64,000 bases of DNA from contig JAQQWL010000008.1 in the NCBI GenBank assembly GCA_038363925.1, positions 1,054,001 through 1,118,000 on the forward strand, written 5' to 3'. Numbering within the stretch: position 1 is the first letter of the stretch; each line of letters begins with the position of its first letter. This document shows positions 11,855-24,184 of the stretch, piece after piece. A model generated the notes under the pieces. It saw nothing but the letters and a program-made list of their open reading frames with translations, was not told the DNA's origin and did no database searches. Both the position numbers and the translations under genes were made by a program. This DNA comes from Apiospora phragmitis (lineage: Eukaryota; Ascomycota; Sordariomycetes; Amphisphaeriales; Apiosporaceae).

Positions 11855-13167
11855 ATTAGATAAATGGCCGCAAATACGGCAGTACGCTACCATTTCAGTA
11901 TATCGTGTCTGCCATCGTTTCTACCGCTTCTCTCACTGACCAACCAAATAACAAACAACAACGTATGTATATATTTGTGATGGCCCCATCAACTCCATGG
12001 CTGCCAGATACCTACTTACTTACATGCCGTGATCACAAAGTTGCGGCACGCGGGTAGACCCCGGTTGACAGTGTGGGGGTAAACCTAAGGTCGCTGGTCG
12101 ACCTCGCATGATTGGGACGACACAAATGGAACCTCGTCTACGTCTCACGCCTGGTCTTTTGCATGAGGTTGTGGCAAGGCTAACCCGTGCAATTGAGGCT
12201 GCGCAGCAGTAGTCGGATCTAAGATCAGCCAGGCTTGTCTGTAGATCTCTTTCTTCCCGACTTGACGTGCTGAGGGCACCAATCGAGCATTGGATCGGAC
12301 TGACTGCCTTCCAGCATGCAGTTATTGGCGAACAGGTGACAGGCGCTCTACTGTATGCAATATGATGCCGCCAAGTATGGCTAAGGACATGATTTGATTT
12401 GCTGGGAGACCTTTGGTCTACCCAAAGAGTATCACTCGAAGGACCGTCAAGACTCGGGAGAGTAGCCAAGAGCCATTGCACTGGGAGCTGACCGCAGATC
12501 ATCTACCTTTCGTGGGCTTTCCGAAACCCGTAAATGGAGAAACAGACTAGTTTGGAAGTAACGCTCAACTACTTTCCATGTGTGGCCAAAGCAACCACAG
12601 AAAGTATTAGAGTTTTTGATCCCTCTGAATTCCAGAGTTGTGGCGAGGCTGCGGGGGTTGCTCCGTCTAAGCCGACAAGCATATATTTGATTCTCATAAT
12701 GTTGGATTTGGCTTTCTTGTGCAACGGGGTTCGTCTGTACTATAATGCTCGTGGTTGATTGGTGGATGGTTTTGGCGGATGTGCTCGGCCGAAGTCACGC
12801 TTTGCCCGGAAAACCCGAATCCGCGAACCTATATATTTGACCGTTGACAATATACATGGCCATTTTGCAAACGTCGCAAGGCCAGGGGAACATTGGGTAA
12901 ATTTTCTATTTGAATAGGTATGGATGTCATCTGTGGAGGGAGGCTTCCACATGGTGCGCTCTACATATCGTAGAGGATACACCATTCAGCGTGCTTCAGT
13001 CATCCATTCGCATCCTACACACCCAAAGACTTTGACTTTTCCATAGCCACGTCCCAACTCACAGCACAAACCCGCCAAAACCTAATCCTCCATCCTTCAC
13101 GTAGTCCACCCCAGTCCAGTCCTTCCGTCACCATCCCCAACCCCCCTTTTCCTTCTCTCCTCCTCTC
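11855..13167. other. Intergenic stretch, no supported gene
   Basis: The right flank of the transposon block returns to ordinary composition. The open frame 12020-12502 on the minus strand (160 codons) has no recognisable motif and is not supported by introns or neighbours. About 13030-13160 is CT-rich and lies just beyond the 3' end of the DUF423 gene. Confidence 0.5.
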
Positions 13168-13545
13168 TCATCGAAGTCTCCCCCGAGTCCCCACCGCCAA
13201 CACCGTCCACCCCGCAATGAAGCAGAGCCCGCCGAGCGGCGTGACGGGCCCCATCGTCTTGCCGAAGCGGGCCGGGTCCAGCGTGAGCAGGTAGATGCTG
13301 CCGGAGAACATGGAGATGCCGGCGAGGAACAGGCCCGCGCCCCAGCGGCCCGCGCGCGTGTGGCCCATCGTGTTGGCCGCCACGAGCGTCGCGACGCTGT
13401 GGATCAGCTGGTACTGGGCCGCGGTGCCCCAGCTCTGCAGGCGCGCCGGGTCGCTGATGCGCTTCTTGAGGCCGTGCGCCCCGAAGGCGCCCAGGGCCAC
13501 GCCCGTCGCGCCCGAGACGGCGGCCAGGGTGGCGAGGATGGACAT
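13168..13545 (-). CDS. DUF423 (TMEM256/YgdD-type) small membrane protein
   Basis: A 125-residue protein in one exon beginning MSILATLAAVSGATGVALG. The family hallmark GAFGAHGL follows at about residue 20. Hydrophobic segments near residues 1-20, 48-62, 70-90 and 100-120 suggest four membrane helices with the Gly-rich first helix. The frame stays open upstream to 13707 and could add 54 residues, but that extension is Ser/Thr/Pro-rich low complexity, and the shorter start gives the usual family length. DUF423 proteins are found from bacteria to mammals and their biochemical role is not established. The coding sequence is GC-rich, in strong contrast to the transposon block 1.3 kb away. Confidence 0.85.
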   Translation of the reverse strand: MSILATLAAVSGATGVALGAFGAHGLKKRISDPARLQSWGTAAQYQLIHSVATLVAANTMGHTRAGRWGAGLFLAGISMFSGSIYLLTLDPARFGKTMGPVTPLGGLCFIAGWTVLAVGTRGRLR

Positions 13546-14532
13546 GGTCGTCGCTGCGGCTGCTGGGGTGATAGTGGTGGTGGTGGGGGAGGACGAGGAG
13601 GGAAGGACCTCGGGGCCTTCGCGTTGGTGCTGATGGAGTAGTGAAGACTGTTCGTCAACGGTACTGTGTACGCGATCAGACGGACTCATGGGAAATGGCA
13701 AGTCCAATTAGCCGCTGTTGTGTAGATAGGTAGTGTATGTGTAGGAGATTGCTAGGTCGTGAGTATTCTCTGGAGGATGTTCGTGCCAAGTGAGGTTGCT
13801 GGACAGAGAAAACCGCCCCACTTCCCACCGAGAGCTCCAACCAGTATCTACCCGAAACCCTTCAATATTTTCGGGTCTCATAGCTACATACGGTCAGTCC
13901 ATCAAAGCCAGTCAAGACATCGCTGTTCCTGCTTTAGAACCGATTCACAGGACAAACGGAGATTGTGTACGTTAGATGCTTCTTATATAAAAAACGCCGA
14001 TTTAAAACAAGACGGACCAGAACGTTGCTTAGCACCGAAGCACCCTATCGTGCCATTTACGGTTCCCAGATTTTCCCACGGTTTCTACTTATACCTTCTC
14101 TTCGTAGGTGCTGCTATTACTCTTGAGCAGCTTCGAACCAGAAGCCTGATAAAAATAACTCCAGCCTTTTGATGGCTCGCTCTCACCACATCGCTTAATT
14201 GATGGTCACTTTCGGCAGCCTAGAATTTTTTCTATGCCCAGAACGCGCTTCCCATTCATCTATCCCCAACTCGCTACAGTGACCGAATTTTGAAATGCAA
14301 TACGCTACGCTGCCACGTTCGCTCGACTGCATTCACATGACCCCTGTGTGCTTTCAACGCCCTTATATAATAAGTGCATCACTTCAGCCATAGCAAGTTC
14401 AAAGCGACCAGTCCCCCGTGGCGTACAGGGTGATCCACCGGCGGCCGTGCCGAGTGCCGGCATGTAAAATGACTTTGTGCTTGCTGATGCGAGAATTTTA
14501 CGAATATTTGGTCTGGACCCTGATCGTCCCAC
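13546..14532. other. Intergenic stretch, no supported gene
   Basis: Contains the upstream region of the DUF423 gene and the 3' flank of the decayed gene to the right. The frame 13759-14172 has no recognisable motif. Confidence 0.5.
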
Positions 14533-16110
14533 TCAGTCAACGCCCTCTTTGCCTTCTTCCCGGGTAGACATGTGTCCACCATCCTCGAGCGTGGCCTCCT
14601 CGGCATCCGACCGAGGGTTGAAATCCAACCCCATGCTCCTGAACACAGCGTGCTCGGCCTTGTGGCTCTGGGCCGCTTGGCCACCGTAGTACGGGCCGGT
14701 CCCAAGATGGAGACCATCTTCCACCGGTCCAGAGCCATCTGGAAGGTCTGCAGGCTCATAGTCAGGTACCCAATACTCAGGATCCTCCACCATCCCACCC
14801 AGTCTCTCTCCCTGCTTCTCCAAGTCCTCGCGATAGAACGGGTTCGACGATACATAGCCAGCTGCCAAAAGCCGGTAAATGGCCGTTCCTCCCACCCGCG
14901 GCTTCAATTTCATGTATAGATCCTTGTAATCACACATAACGGCGGCAATGGCGGCGGTCTCTTGCATATCTTCATCATTATCTGCCAGCAGCGAGAGTAT
15001 TGCTTCGTGCGGGCGGTGCGGCCACCAGAGGAAATCTAGACAAGGTACGCCCTCCGGCCAGCCGCGCGCTTCGATCTCTTCGATCTCTTTATCCTCGAAG
15101 GCGTTCACCATGACGCGGCGTGCCATGATGACCTGCTTTATCCAGTCCAAGTAGGTCCATTTGTGGCCTTTCCGTAATACCTTCAGGTATCCTCTTATCT
15201 GTAGTTTGGGCCCGAGGTGTGTTACGCATGATCTGGTCGGCCCACCATCGAGCGAACATGGTGTGGTGATAGATGCCTCGGATGGCGCTGAGCAACTCGA
15301 CATAGCCCATGGGAACAAGCGGGTGACTTAGCCGTGCATAGCGGTCGACATTGCCATCATGGGCTGCCATCTCGATAAGCCAGCTTTTCTTCATAGTGGG
15401 AAGATCCAGAGGTAGCGGTTCGTATAGAAGCCGAACTTCCTCTTGATGCAAGGACCGGTTTAGTTCAGGGTGGCGAAACTCGCTGTCATTGATTCTGGAG
15501 TCCTCTTCGATGGTATTCAACCCGATGAGATCTTCGGGTGTCTGTACGCGGGACTCAACGTACCACCGGACTTGTGTGTCCCCGTTCAGGAACGCTGGGC
15601 AATGGGGCTTGTCCAGCTCGATGGACCGTTCTCGATCATCCATGACAGAGTAACGACAAGGATAGCTCAGTATGTGTTGGTAGATGAGACGTCCGCCTTC
15701 GGTCGCGCCCTCTCTGGCCTCTTCGGCGATGGAGACGTTGGGAAGCAGGTCCAACTCGAGGTAGAGCCTATGGTACCCAGCCGCGGCCGAGGCACGGCCA
15801 GCTTGGTACCGCATCTCCGGATATCGCCTGACAAGCTGGCGATACGTATCTTCCGAAGCCAGGTCGGGGTGCCAGATGCAGTATGGGCGCTCCTCTTCGG
15901 CCATTTGCTCGGGCACTTGATTGCTCATGATCAGGCGAGCTGGGCATCCACGTCGCACAGCTCGGTGACGGCCCTACTGGTAGCAAAGTTGTAGTGTAGT
16001 CGAATGCCACGAATAAGGGAAGACCTGGCTACTAGGCTGTCGGTGTCTTGTGGGACCCTCCCCTTGATTGCGGCAAAGCAATCCGGCAAATTTCCAACCC
16101 CCTCATTCAT
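14533..16110 (-). pseudogene. Frameshifted member of an expanded uncharacterised ascomycete family
   Basis: Three consecutive minus-strand frames read as one protein. The first runs from 16110 (MNEGVGNLPDCFAAIKGRVP) to about 15935 (CDVDAQLA). The second runs from there (RLIMSNQVPEQ, then PYCIWHPDLASEDTYRQLV) to about 15205 (MFARWWADQI). The third runs from about 15200 (KWTYLDWIKQVIMARRV) to the stop at 14533. I recognise the phrase pattern (IWHPD..SEDTYRQLV, WHY/FARWW, a second IWWP-like block seen here as FLWWPHRPHEA) from large families of uncharacterised proteins in Aspergillus- and Fusarium-type genomes; no function is known. The two frame changes are opposite in sense. A 34-base GT-AG intron (15192-15225) would restore the second change but is implausibly short. 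The gene is therefore either a pseudogene or carries two sequence errors. Confidence 0.6.
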
Positions 16111-16790
16111 CGTGGTGTGGTGAGAAGTATGGGAAAAAGGGAAATTGAAAAAAATAAGAATAAAAGGCACAGTTGGCGGAAGTTTGGTATGGGATACTAT
16201 TGTGACTTTAGCAGGCAATTATGTATGTCTCTCCGAGCGGAGGTGGGCCACGGGGGTGGTACGATGCAAGGGGCAGCCCCTCTACCGTCCAAATTCCGTT
16301 CTCTTATTAGTAAGACACTTCTGTGCTGCTTATATATAGGAGAGCGGATGAGATCCTTAGTATTCAGCAAGATATGGTCGTATATGAACGATTGATCGTT
16401 TTTGGTGACTTGTAATACTCACTGTTCTGCGGCAGCACATTGATTGATTGGATCAAATGTTTACCGCTAACAACGGTGTTAGACAAGAGAGACAAGAGAT
16501 GTATCCGAGGAGACATGAGCGAGCATGCTACGATCTATGCCTCGAGGTCCATGCTGTTAAGGACACAGATTCAGTCCGATCAATAAACTAGGTGCTTGAT
16601 CTGTTCAGTTATGGTTGTCTGTCACATCCCTGATATCCACTTCATGTTGAGACTGAGTGGCCGAGACAGCCGGGTGGGCCAAGACATCTATTGGCAGTTC
16701 ATGACTTCATTAATCCTTTGTCGCATGGGATACATACATAAGCAACAAATAACTCCCCTCTCAAGTGATGCTGATGACCGTTTCGAGATC
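16111..16790. other. Intergenic stretch, no supported gene
   Basis: Lies between the 5' end of the decayed family gene and the 3' end of the MEMO1-like gene. No open frame here has recognisable content. Confidence 0.5.
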
Positions 16791-17849
16791 CTAAACGATC
16801 GCATAGGCAGATGCGTAGCTCACGCTGGAGTCGTTGGCAGACTCGACCAGTCCGCTGCGCTGGTACTGCACAAACTTGAACTTATGCTTGCCCGGCTCGG
16901 CGTGATCCTTAGCCAGGACCTCGAGCGCCGCCATGGTGACACCAATGGGGTGCCGGCCGCAGACCGTGTTCTTGGTGCGCGCGAGGTTATCCACGAAATC
17001 ATCGTGCTTCCCGGACTCGACCGCGTCCATGGCCAGCTGGTCCAACAGCTTGATGCTCTCGTGGATCGGCGGGTTGGTGACGGCCCCCATGCTGCGCGTT
17101 ACGCTCTGCAGGTTCTCGATCTTGTTCTCGGGCGCGTACTTGGTGTAGCTGAAGCGGCTGCCCCAGTGGCAGAAGTCGGAGCTCACGATGAAGACGTTGT
17201 CGGGGTCCCGGAGGTAGGGCGCGAGCAGGGCGCCGAACGCCTTCTCCTCGGGGCCCTTGTTGTCGCCGACCAAGATGGGCACGATGGTGGGGTACTCGGC
17301 CTCCGACGCGAAGGTCTGCGTAAGCCGCTTGTAGAGGAAGGGCAGGTGCATCTCCAGCGAGTGCTCGTCGACGTCGCATTGTCGGTCGATGTCGCGGAAC
17401 TGCCCCGTGGATCGCAGCTGCTGGATCACAGCGGTGTCGACGGTGAGGCTGCCGAAGGGCGTGGCATATTTGGCGTAGGTGGTGAGAGCGCAGCCTGGGA
17501 GGTAGTATGTGTGCGGGGGCCCAGGATGAAGACGCGCTTGGCGTTGCTAAGGTCGAGGGACTTGTAGGCCCAGGCGGCACAAGGCCCGGAGTAGCTGTAA
17601 CCAGCATGCCTATATGTAAAGTAGTTACGATGGTCAGTAGGATATCATTACCTTGATGTGGCTAGTATGTAGATGAGCATACGGTGCAATGATGGTTCTG
17701 GCGCCTTTTATGGGCAGTGGTTTACCCTCGATGTCGTTGGGCACGTCGGCCAGGAACTCGTCGAGAGTAGACGATAACTGGTCGGGCTCGCCTTCATACC
17801 AGCTGTGGGCATGGCTGCCTTTACGGGTGCCCACTTGTTGGCCAGACAT
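16791..17849 (-). CDS. MEMO1-like protein (Memo/AmmeMemoRadiSam class B), with one apparent frame slip
   Basis: Exon 1 (17683-17849) starts [20 protein letters not shown] and exon 2 (16791-17609) continues across a 71-base GT-AG intron, giving [20 protein letters not shown] at the junction. Conserved blocks follow: [35 protein letters not shown] and [12 protein letters not shown], whose His and Cys residues are the family's metal or active-site positions. Human MEMO1 has roles in cell motility and copper or iron handling; the yeast homologue is Mho1. The summed exons are 986 bases, one short of a multiple of three. The frame breaks at the run of five C (17515-17519, GGGGG on the plus strand), where the protein should read [12 protein letters not shown]. 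One added base restores a single frame of 328 residues, so a sequencing error is as likely as a mutation. Confidence 0.85.
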
Positions 17850-18654
17850 CTTATCTTGCTCGAGGTGCGTATGGTGGACAATTATCTCTATCACTCAAGT
17901 TCAAAACGCTCAGTTGAAGTTGCAAGTTCAAGAGCTCATGGGAAGTGTCCTGGAGGAACATAGAATGATTGCGTCAGTTCACCTGAGCCGAGTTATGGAG
18001 CTTAGAGCGCAATGCAGGGATACCCAGTACCCCTCTGTGGCTCTGCCCCTCCACGGGAGGCCACTAAGGTTAGCTCAATTGCGGGGTCATCCACGATATG
18101 TTCATGTTGCTCTCCCCTGAGTCCTCTCCCTGGATACTTAAGTACATAATTTACTTAAGTATGCCTCTTTCTACATAAGGATACCAGACTCTTAGATGTT
18201 GCTATCTATCTATTCTGTTACCGGTATCCATCGTGGCGGAATTCCTGTCAGGTGTTGCGTTGTTGAAGCCCCTTTTTCAACTTGGCAGAAGATCTTGGGA
18301 GGTGTACATATCTCGTAAACTTGAGATGACAGGAAATACCAGCACACCGCAACAAGGCAATCATGACATCCAGGACGGACTGAGAGATGAACACATAATA
18401 CTTGAGAAAGCGAAAGAACATTACTTCTCTGACGGCCTGCTCAGGGCAGATAACAACATTATGGAACAACTGAGGTCCTTCTTCTATTGCAGCTTTCTTT
18501 CCATGCCTCGGGTGGCATTGGTATGTCCTGTTAGGTCGGCTTCGTGGATTTCGACATCTCTCCTAGACAGGGCTTTCTACCATAGACCACATACCTTGAG
18601 AAAGCGACCTTCGTTAGCTGCTTGTTCTGGCTTGGCTTGGGCGGTCTAGAGTGC
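17850..18654. other. Intergenic stretch, no supported gene
   Basis: Upstream region of the MEMO1-like gene and 3' flank of the methyltransferase gene. The frame 18233-18649 (plus) has no family motif. Confidence 0.5.
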
Positions 18655-19959
18655 TTACCACGGTATGTAAGATCGACACCTAGTGCTTCTCACATGCCGA
18701 CAGCAACCTTCCACGAACTTGCTTATCTCCTCGTCGGTCATCCCGTAAGCCTTATAGAACTTGGAGGATGATTGTACCACCTCGATCACATCTTGCGTAA
18801 TGAACAAGCCGATTTGGTGATCTACAGGATCACTAGACCATGCATTAACCCTGAGTTTTTCGTCAGTGCTTGAAGCATGATGCTCCAGGTTGTTCATTGA
18901 TGGGGGAGGAGAGACGGAGGGATCACTTACGGCCCCAGGATTTGGTGTGCAGTGACATCCACGAAACCTGCTTCGACCATCCAGTCTTTCAACCGGGGGG
19001 CTACATCGACGTTACGTCCTAGGTTAGCTGCCCCTGGACGGCCCGATGCATGTGTTCTCGCAAGCTGAATGGGTTGATCTGTATGAGCTCCTCGCTCTCG
19101 GCATCTGCAGCGATTTGACCAGCGCCGATTTCCTGAGACGGGCAAGTAACCAGATATGTGAGCTCTTGTCTGCCAGCGAGTTGACTGAAAGGGAGTTTCC
19201 TTTCTGTTTCTTGACCGACTCACCTGATATTCCGCCCATCCACCAGGCTGGAGATTATCATAGATCTTGCGTATCATCGCCGCTGGATCTTTAAAGCATA
19301 TCGTCCTAGAAGCCATAGGCCAGTCAGTCAGACATGCTTGTTGTCTACCAGCATAGTTATCCAAGAGTTGGCGCTGCTTTCCCACTTACATCATACGAGC
19401 ATGTATATAATCAAAAGGCGAATCGTGCACCCATTCCTCCTCGACATCCTCGCGGACGAAGTGGCAGTTTTGCGGCGCATAGGTAGGCTGGATCAAGCTC
19501 AGGTCAGTTCCTACCACCTCTGCCGTAGGGTGGGCCTCCGCATAGTCGCATGCCCATATCCCTGTGCCTGTTCCAACGTCAAGCACTCTCGTGGACTCAG
19601 TCTCAATGGGTGCCCACGACAGCTCCTTCTCCATCAAAAGGAGCCATAGTTCATGCTGTAGGTCTATGGGATGGGATGTTAGCGGAATGAGGCAGTTTCC
19701 TCTAGCCAAAATAATAAGCAGTGGTTTCGTTACCAAGTCGGTCCTGCTCAGCCTGTCCCCATTACGTTAGAAACCGTCCTGACGTAAGTTCCATGGGAAG
19801 TTCACTCACGCCATCATTGGGCAGCCAGTACTCTATACCTTCCATGAGCTTCAGAAGTCCATATGTGGGGGGTGAGTCAATACATACTTTCCGGCCTATA
19901 TCCATTCCAACCTCTGCCGTCCTCCTCAATCGTATTGGGGTCGGGGTTGGTATAACCAC
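18655..19959 (-). CDS. LaeA-like/UMTA SAM-dependent methyltransferase (5' end uncertain)
   Basis: Exons inferred on the minus strand: 5' exon ending at 19809 (YWLPNDG), a 19-base microexon 19734-19752 (AEQDRL), 19390-19663, 19224-19305, 18931-19132 and 18655-18850, all with GT-AG borders. Together they read DLQHELWLLL, then the SAM-binding motif RVLDVGTGTGIWACDYAE, then VVGTDLSLIQP, PFDYIHARM, IYDNLQPGGWAEYQ, WMVEAGFVDVTAHQILGP and SSDPVDHQIGLFITQ. This order is typical of the fungal TAM/LaeA-like methyltransferases, whose substrates are mostly unknown. LaeA itself is a regulator of secondary metabolism, but this gene need not be its orthologue. Within exon 18931-19132 the frame slips by one base at CCCC (19031-19034); an extra base gives VQGAANLGRNVDVAPRL. 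Upstream exons, possibly to about 20350, are likely but not resolved. Confidence 0.72.
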
Positions 19960-21224
19960 TTGCGATGTCAGTCAACACGGCGACCGAAGCCTTGCTTTAA
20001 GCCATCCCTCACACGAACCTTGGTGAACGATTTGAAAAGGTTGACGCAGCAGGAGACAAGCTGTGCTGGGCCGCAAGGCCAATCTGCAGGGGGCCGCCGT
20101 CCTCCACCCCGTAATGCCCCCGTTCCTCATCCATTTCCAACGTTTCGATGCCGCGAAGAAGTTGTATGTCGTGGACCGGCTTGGCAGTTGTAGTACAGGG
20201 CCACTACAATGCGTTTTGTGAAGATGTCTGCGGGGTATGGTAATGTCGCGATACACGTACGTGCCATTGAGTACCGTCGGACTGGTTCGTCTCGTGACTC
20301 TCGTCCGAAGGATTCCTGAACAGCCAATCATAAGATTCTGACTGTTCATGTCCATCGAGACCCATATTTCAAGCCATGAAAGCCTCCGACCACTCTAGCT
20401 GAACAGTAAGAGGGCCTACAGTCGTGACCTACAAAGAAAACATCGATGGAACTGTCACTTAACCAACATGAGAATCGAACATTCATCGCTCTGTCCAGGA
20501 GCCAGATCAGAATATCTGATCAGGTACCAATCACAGCTTTCGTCATGGTAGCTTAGAGCCCTCAACTAGAAGAGAACCCACGTGAAGGTCACTCATGTCC
20601 TTCCTGGTAGGTCAACACATCGACGGGTATTCCGGTTACGTGGGATATCGCGTAGCGTACGGGTGACTTGGTGTCTAGTCGCGATCAGGTTCCCGAATAG
20701 AAGAATACCCTGAACGGGGGCGATTAACTCTTGCGGTGCCCATCCTCAAAGAAACCAGCGGGGAGTGCCTCCGACAAACACGTCAAACCGACTCGATATA
20801 TAATCAGAGACCCTGTCTTCCAGGTGGGCATAGCACACAGTTGTTGCTTGATACCACTTGAAATAGAGCTTATGGCCTCAGAAAGCTCGGTACATCAACA
20901 GAACGTATCGTATAATAGCATCCAACGATTCAGACCGAACAAAAGGATATCGAGTGATTCGAGACAGTAATACTCAACTCATTCTACCCGCTGTATGATT
21001 ATTAGCATGTTTTACATGCCTCGCGGGTGATACAGTTGAGTGGAGGTTGGTAACAATTGAAACAAGCCAAGTTACGTCATTAGGCAACCAAGCTCATACC
21101 ACCACCAACACATTTACATGCCTGCTCCCAATGCGACAACACACTCCATTCAACAGCAACAAACCATATCCAACGCCGCCGTCTTCGTCGCAGTCGAAGC
21201 TGGTTTATGGTCAAACAAGCCATT
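19960..21224. other. Upstream regions of two divergent genes
   Basis: The left part probably holds the unresolved 5' exon(s) of the methyltransferase (a frame near 20240-20350 reads SYDWLFRNPSDESHE). About 20360-21200 shows no supported gene and should contain the promoter of the channel gene to the right. Confidence 0.45.
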
Positions 21225-24184
21225 ATGGGGTCCTACAGCATACCTGACCCTGCGGAGGCTTTGGCTGAGAGCAGCTTCAGCATGATGGAGAAGAAGGTTA
21301 GCAATCATCATGTTACAGCAAACGACGCCCCTGCTACATGGAGTTCAGAGACGCTGATATTGCATTCAATATGTAGCCAAAGGGCTCTGCGTCGCTAGCA
21401 GCCGTAGTCTCAGCCTTCGTGCCTACTTGGGTGAGTTCACTCTCGGTGAGATGACGCGAGATTATCTGCTGATGGCTTCAGGTGACGGGGCTGTTCTTCA
21501 TTGCTATATTCGTCATGATTCGGCATCGGTATCGCAACATCTATATGCCACGCACATTTATGGGCACCATACCAGAGAAGTCTGTCTCTCCCCAGATATA
21601 ATCATGAACGATTGCTAATATATCGAAGGAGCCGCACTCCCGCCCCCAGCGGTGCTTGGTTCGACTGGGTTCACACGATGTGGGACGTGCCAGACAAGTT
21701 CGTACTCTACCACCAGTCGCTGGACTCGTACCTCTTTCTGCGTTTCCTGCGCACCGTCATCTTCATTTGTCTTGTCGGCTGCGCCTTGACATGGCCAATC
21801 TTGATGCCCGTTAATGCTACCGGTGGCGGATCTTCCACGCAATTGGACAGTATCGGTATTGGGAACGTCAGGGACAAGAAGCGGCTGTATGCGCACGCCC
21901 TGGTGGCCTGGGTCTTCTTCGGCTTCGTCATGTTCACTGTCGCCCGCGAGCGACTCTGGCTGGTAGGATTGCGACAAGCCTGGACTCTGTCTAAATCAAA
22001 TGCCAACAGGCTTTCCTCGCGCACTGTCTTATATCTGTCGGCACCACGAGACGCGCTGGAGGACTCCAACATGCACCGATTCTTTGGTGATGCGGCAGTG
22101 CGAATCTGGCCTGCAACCAAGAACGAGACGCTGGAGAGCCTGGTAGCGGCTAGAAATTCCAAAGTTGAGCAACTTGAAAGTGCTGAAATGACATTGATCC
22201 GCAACGCCGATAAGAAGGGACGGAACGCCGCCAAGCACAATGGGACGGAGACGGTCAGCTACAATGAGTTGTCTGATGGAGTAAAGGCCACGGTCCGTCC
22301 AAAACGACTTCTCAAATCCGGCAAGAAAGTCGACAGCATACGATGGCTCCGGGAGCAAGTTAAGGAGACAGAGTCAGATATTGAAGAGGCAAGAAACGCG
22401 AACGAGATAGGCCACCCACAGGGAGCTGCAGCGGTGTTCGTCGAATTCAAGACGCAAGCTGATGCCCAGCGAGCATGTCAGCAAGTAGCCTCTGCCAACC
22501 TTCTGGCGCTAACCCCGAGGCATACGGACATTCCGCCGAACGAGGTCATCTGGAAGAACCTTACCATCCCACCAGCCCGTCGAGCTTCCCAAGAGGGTCT
22601 TGCTCTTGCTATTGTGATCACCACTATCGTCTTCTGGTCGATTCCCAGCGGATTTGTTGGTCTTGTATCCAACATTGGCTATCTTGCAGAAAACGTTGAG
22701 TGGCTCGGCTTCCTGAAAAGACTCCCCAAACCTGCAATTGGACTGTTATCCGGTCTCTTACCGCCGTTGGTTACGAGTGCGCTCAGTAAATACGTGCCCA
22801 ACATTTTCCGATGTAAGTTGTATAAAGACTCAGATATGGCAGAAGCAACCTAACAAAGTCCAGACATCTTCAAATCTTTTGGTGCGCCAACAATCACTGC
22901 CAATGAGCTTAAGGTGCAGAAATGGTTCTACATCTTTCAAGTTACCCAGGTGTTCCTTGTAACTGCCGTTTTCTCTGGCGCCGCTACGGTGGCCTCACAG
23001 CTGCTCGATAAGCTGAAGGATCCGACGTCTGTTCCGACATTGCTGGCGCGGGAACTCCCAAAGTCGTCCAATTTCTACTTGACATACTTCATTATCCAGG
23101 GCACAACATCGGCTGCCGATAACTTGCTCAACTACTCGGATCTCCTAACTTATCTGTTATATGACCGGCTTTTTGACAAGACACCCAGGCAGAAGTTTAC
23201 TCGCTTCACGAGTATGAAGGGCATCGCTTGGGGTAAAGTGTTTCCGAAGGTAGGCTGTTATATACATCATTTGTCCGCATGAACTCAGCTAATCGCATGT
23301 CTGTAGTTTGCCAACTTCGCTATTATTGGTGGGTTGTCATGCTCCTCATGTTCTCAGGCATCTACTAACGGCTCTCAGCGATCGCATATTCCTGTATCTC
23401 TCCTCTGGTTATGGGGTTTGCCGCAATCGGCCTATCACTCTATTATTTCTCTTACCGCTACAACCTTATTTTCGTGATTCAACCCAAGGTCGACACAAAG
23501 GGACAGGCTTATACCCTGGCCCTCCAACATCTCTTAACAGGCGTGTACATAGCGGAGCTCGCCCTCATTGGTATCTTCGGCTTGAGGAAAGCCACAGGCC
23601 CCTCGGTTCTTCTGGCGGTTCTTTTCATTGCCACCATCACCTACAACGCGCTTATGAACAAGTACCTCGCGCCGCTCGAGAACTATCTGCCAGCCGATCT
23701 CGCCAGCGACCCCAATGGCAATGACGAGACCACTCCGCTCCTCTCGTCTGCAGAAGAAGGTCACGCCCAATCACACATCCAACGGCTCGGCGAGCGTGCC
23801 CACGTGTCGCCCCAGGTAGCTCAGCACGTCGTCAACCCCCTCGCTCGATTTTTCGAGCCGCGCATCTCGACGTCGTACCAGGCCCTGAAACACTGGCTTG
23901 CAGATGACGAGTCCTCCAACGGCACCACGAGCAGTGCACCCCCGGAGTATAGCGAAGAAGACCTCCGGAAGGCCTATCTCAACCCTGCGCTGACCAGCCC
24001 GACCCCCTTGATCTGGCTCGCGAAGGACCACATAGGGGCTACCGAGAACGAGATCAGGGAGAGCGAAGGGAAGAGCCTGAAAGCGACGGATCAGGGCGCA
24101 TGGCTAGATGATAAGGGTAGAGTCAGATGGAGCGTGGATGATGTGCACGAGGTGCCCATATGGAAAGAGAAAGTAGGGTACTAG
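21225..24184 (+). CDS. CSC1/OSCA-type calcium-permeable cation channel (Rsn1/Phm7 family)
   Basis: Seven exons (21225-21296, 21377-21430, 21482-21579, 21629-22812, 22864-23249, 23307-23328, 23379-24184) join in a single frame of 873 residues. The order is typical of the family: a first membrane segment in exons 2-3 (SLAAVVSAFVPTWVTGLFFI), then HQSLDSYLFLRFLRTVIFIC, a long cytosolic domain (about residues 170-340), then the RSN1_7TM domain with IPSGFVGLVSNIGYL, NYSDLLTYLLYDRLFDKTPR and a C-terminal hydrophilic tail with DETTPLLSS and PPEYSEEDLRKAYLNPAL. OSCA/TMEM63 proteins form mechanically or osmotically gated cation channels; yeast members include Csc1, Rsn1 and Phm7. A 22-base exon (23307-23328) must be included to keep the frame. 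The upstream in-frame ATG at 21207 is an alternative start. Confidence 0.9.

Noticed and set aside
12020..12502. 160-codon minus frame right of the transposon
   Set aside because: No domain, signal peptide or supporting context; Ser/Arg-rich composition typical of chance frames.
15192..15225. 34-base GT-AG intron in the decayed family gene
   Set aside because: It would restore the frame but is shorter than any credible intron here (others are 46 bases or more), and the second frame change would remain.
20460..20495. GTTCGATTC on the minus strand as a tRNA T-loop
   Set aside because: The five bases on each side do not pair and no other arm of a tRNA can be folded.
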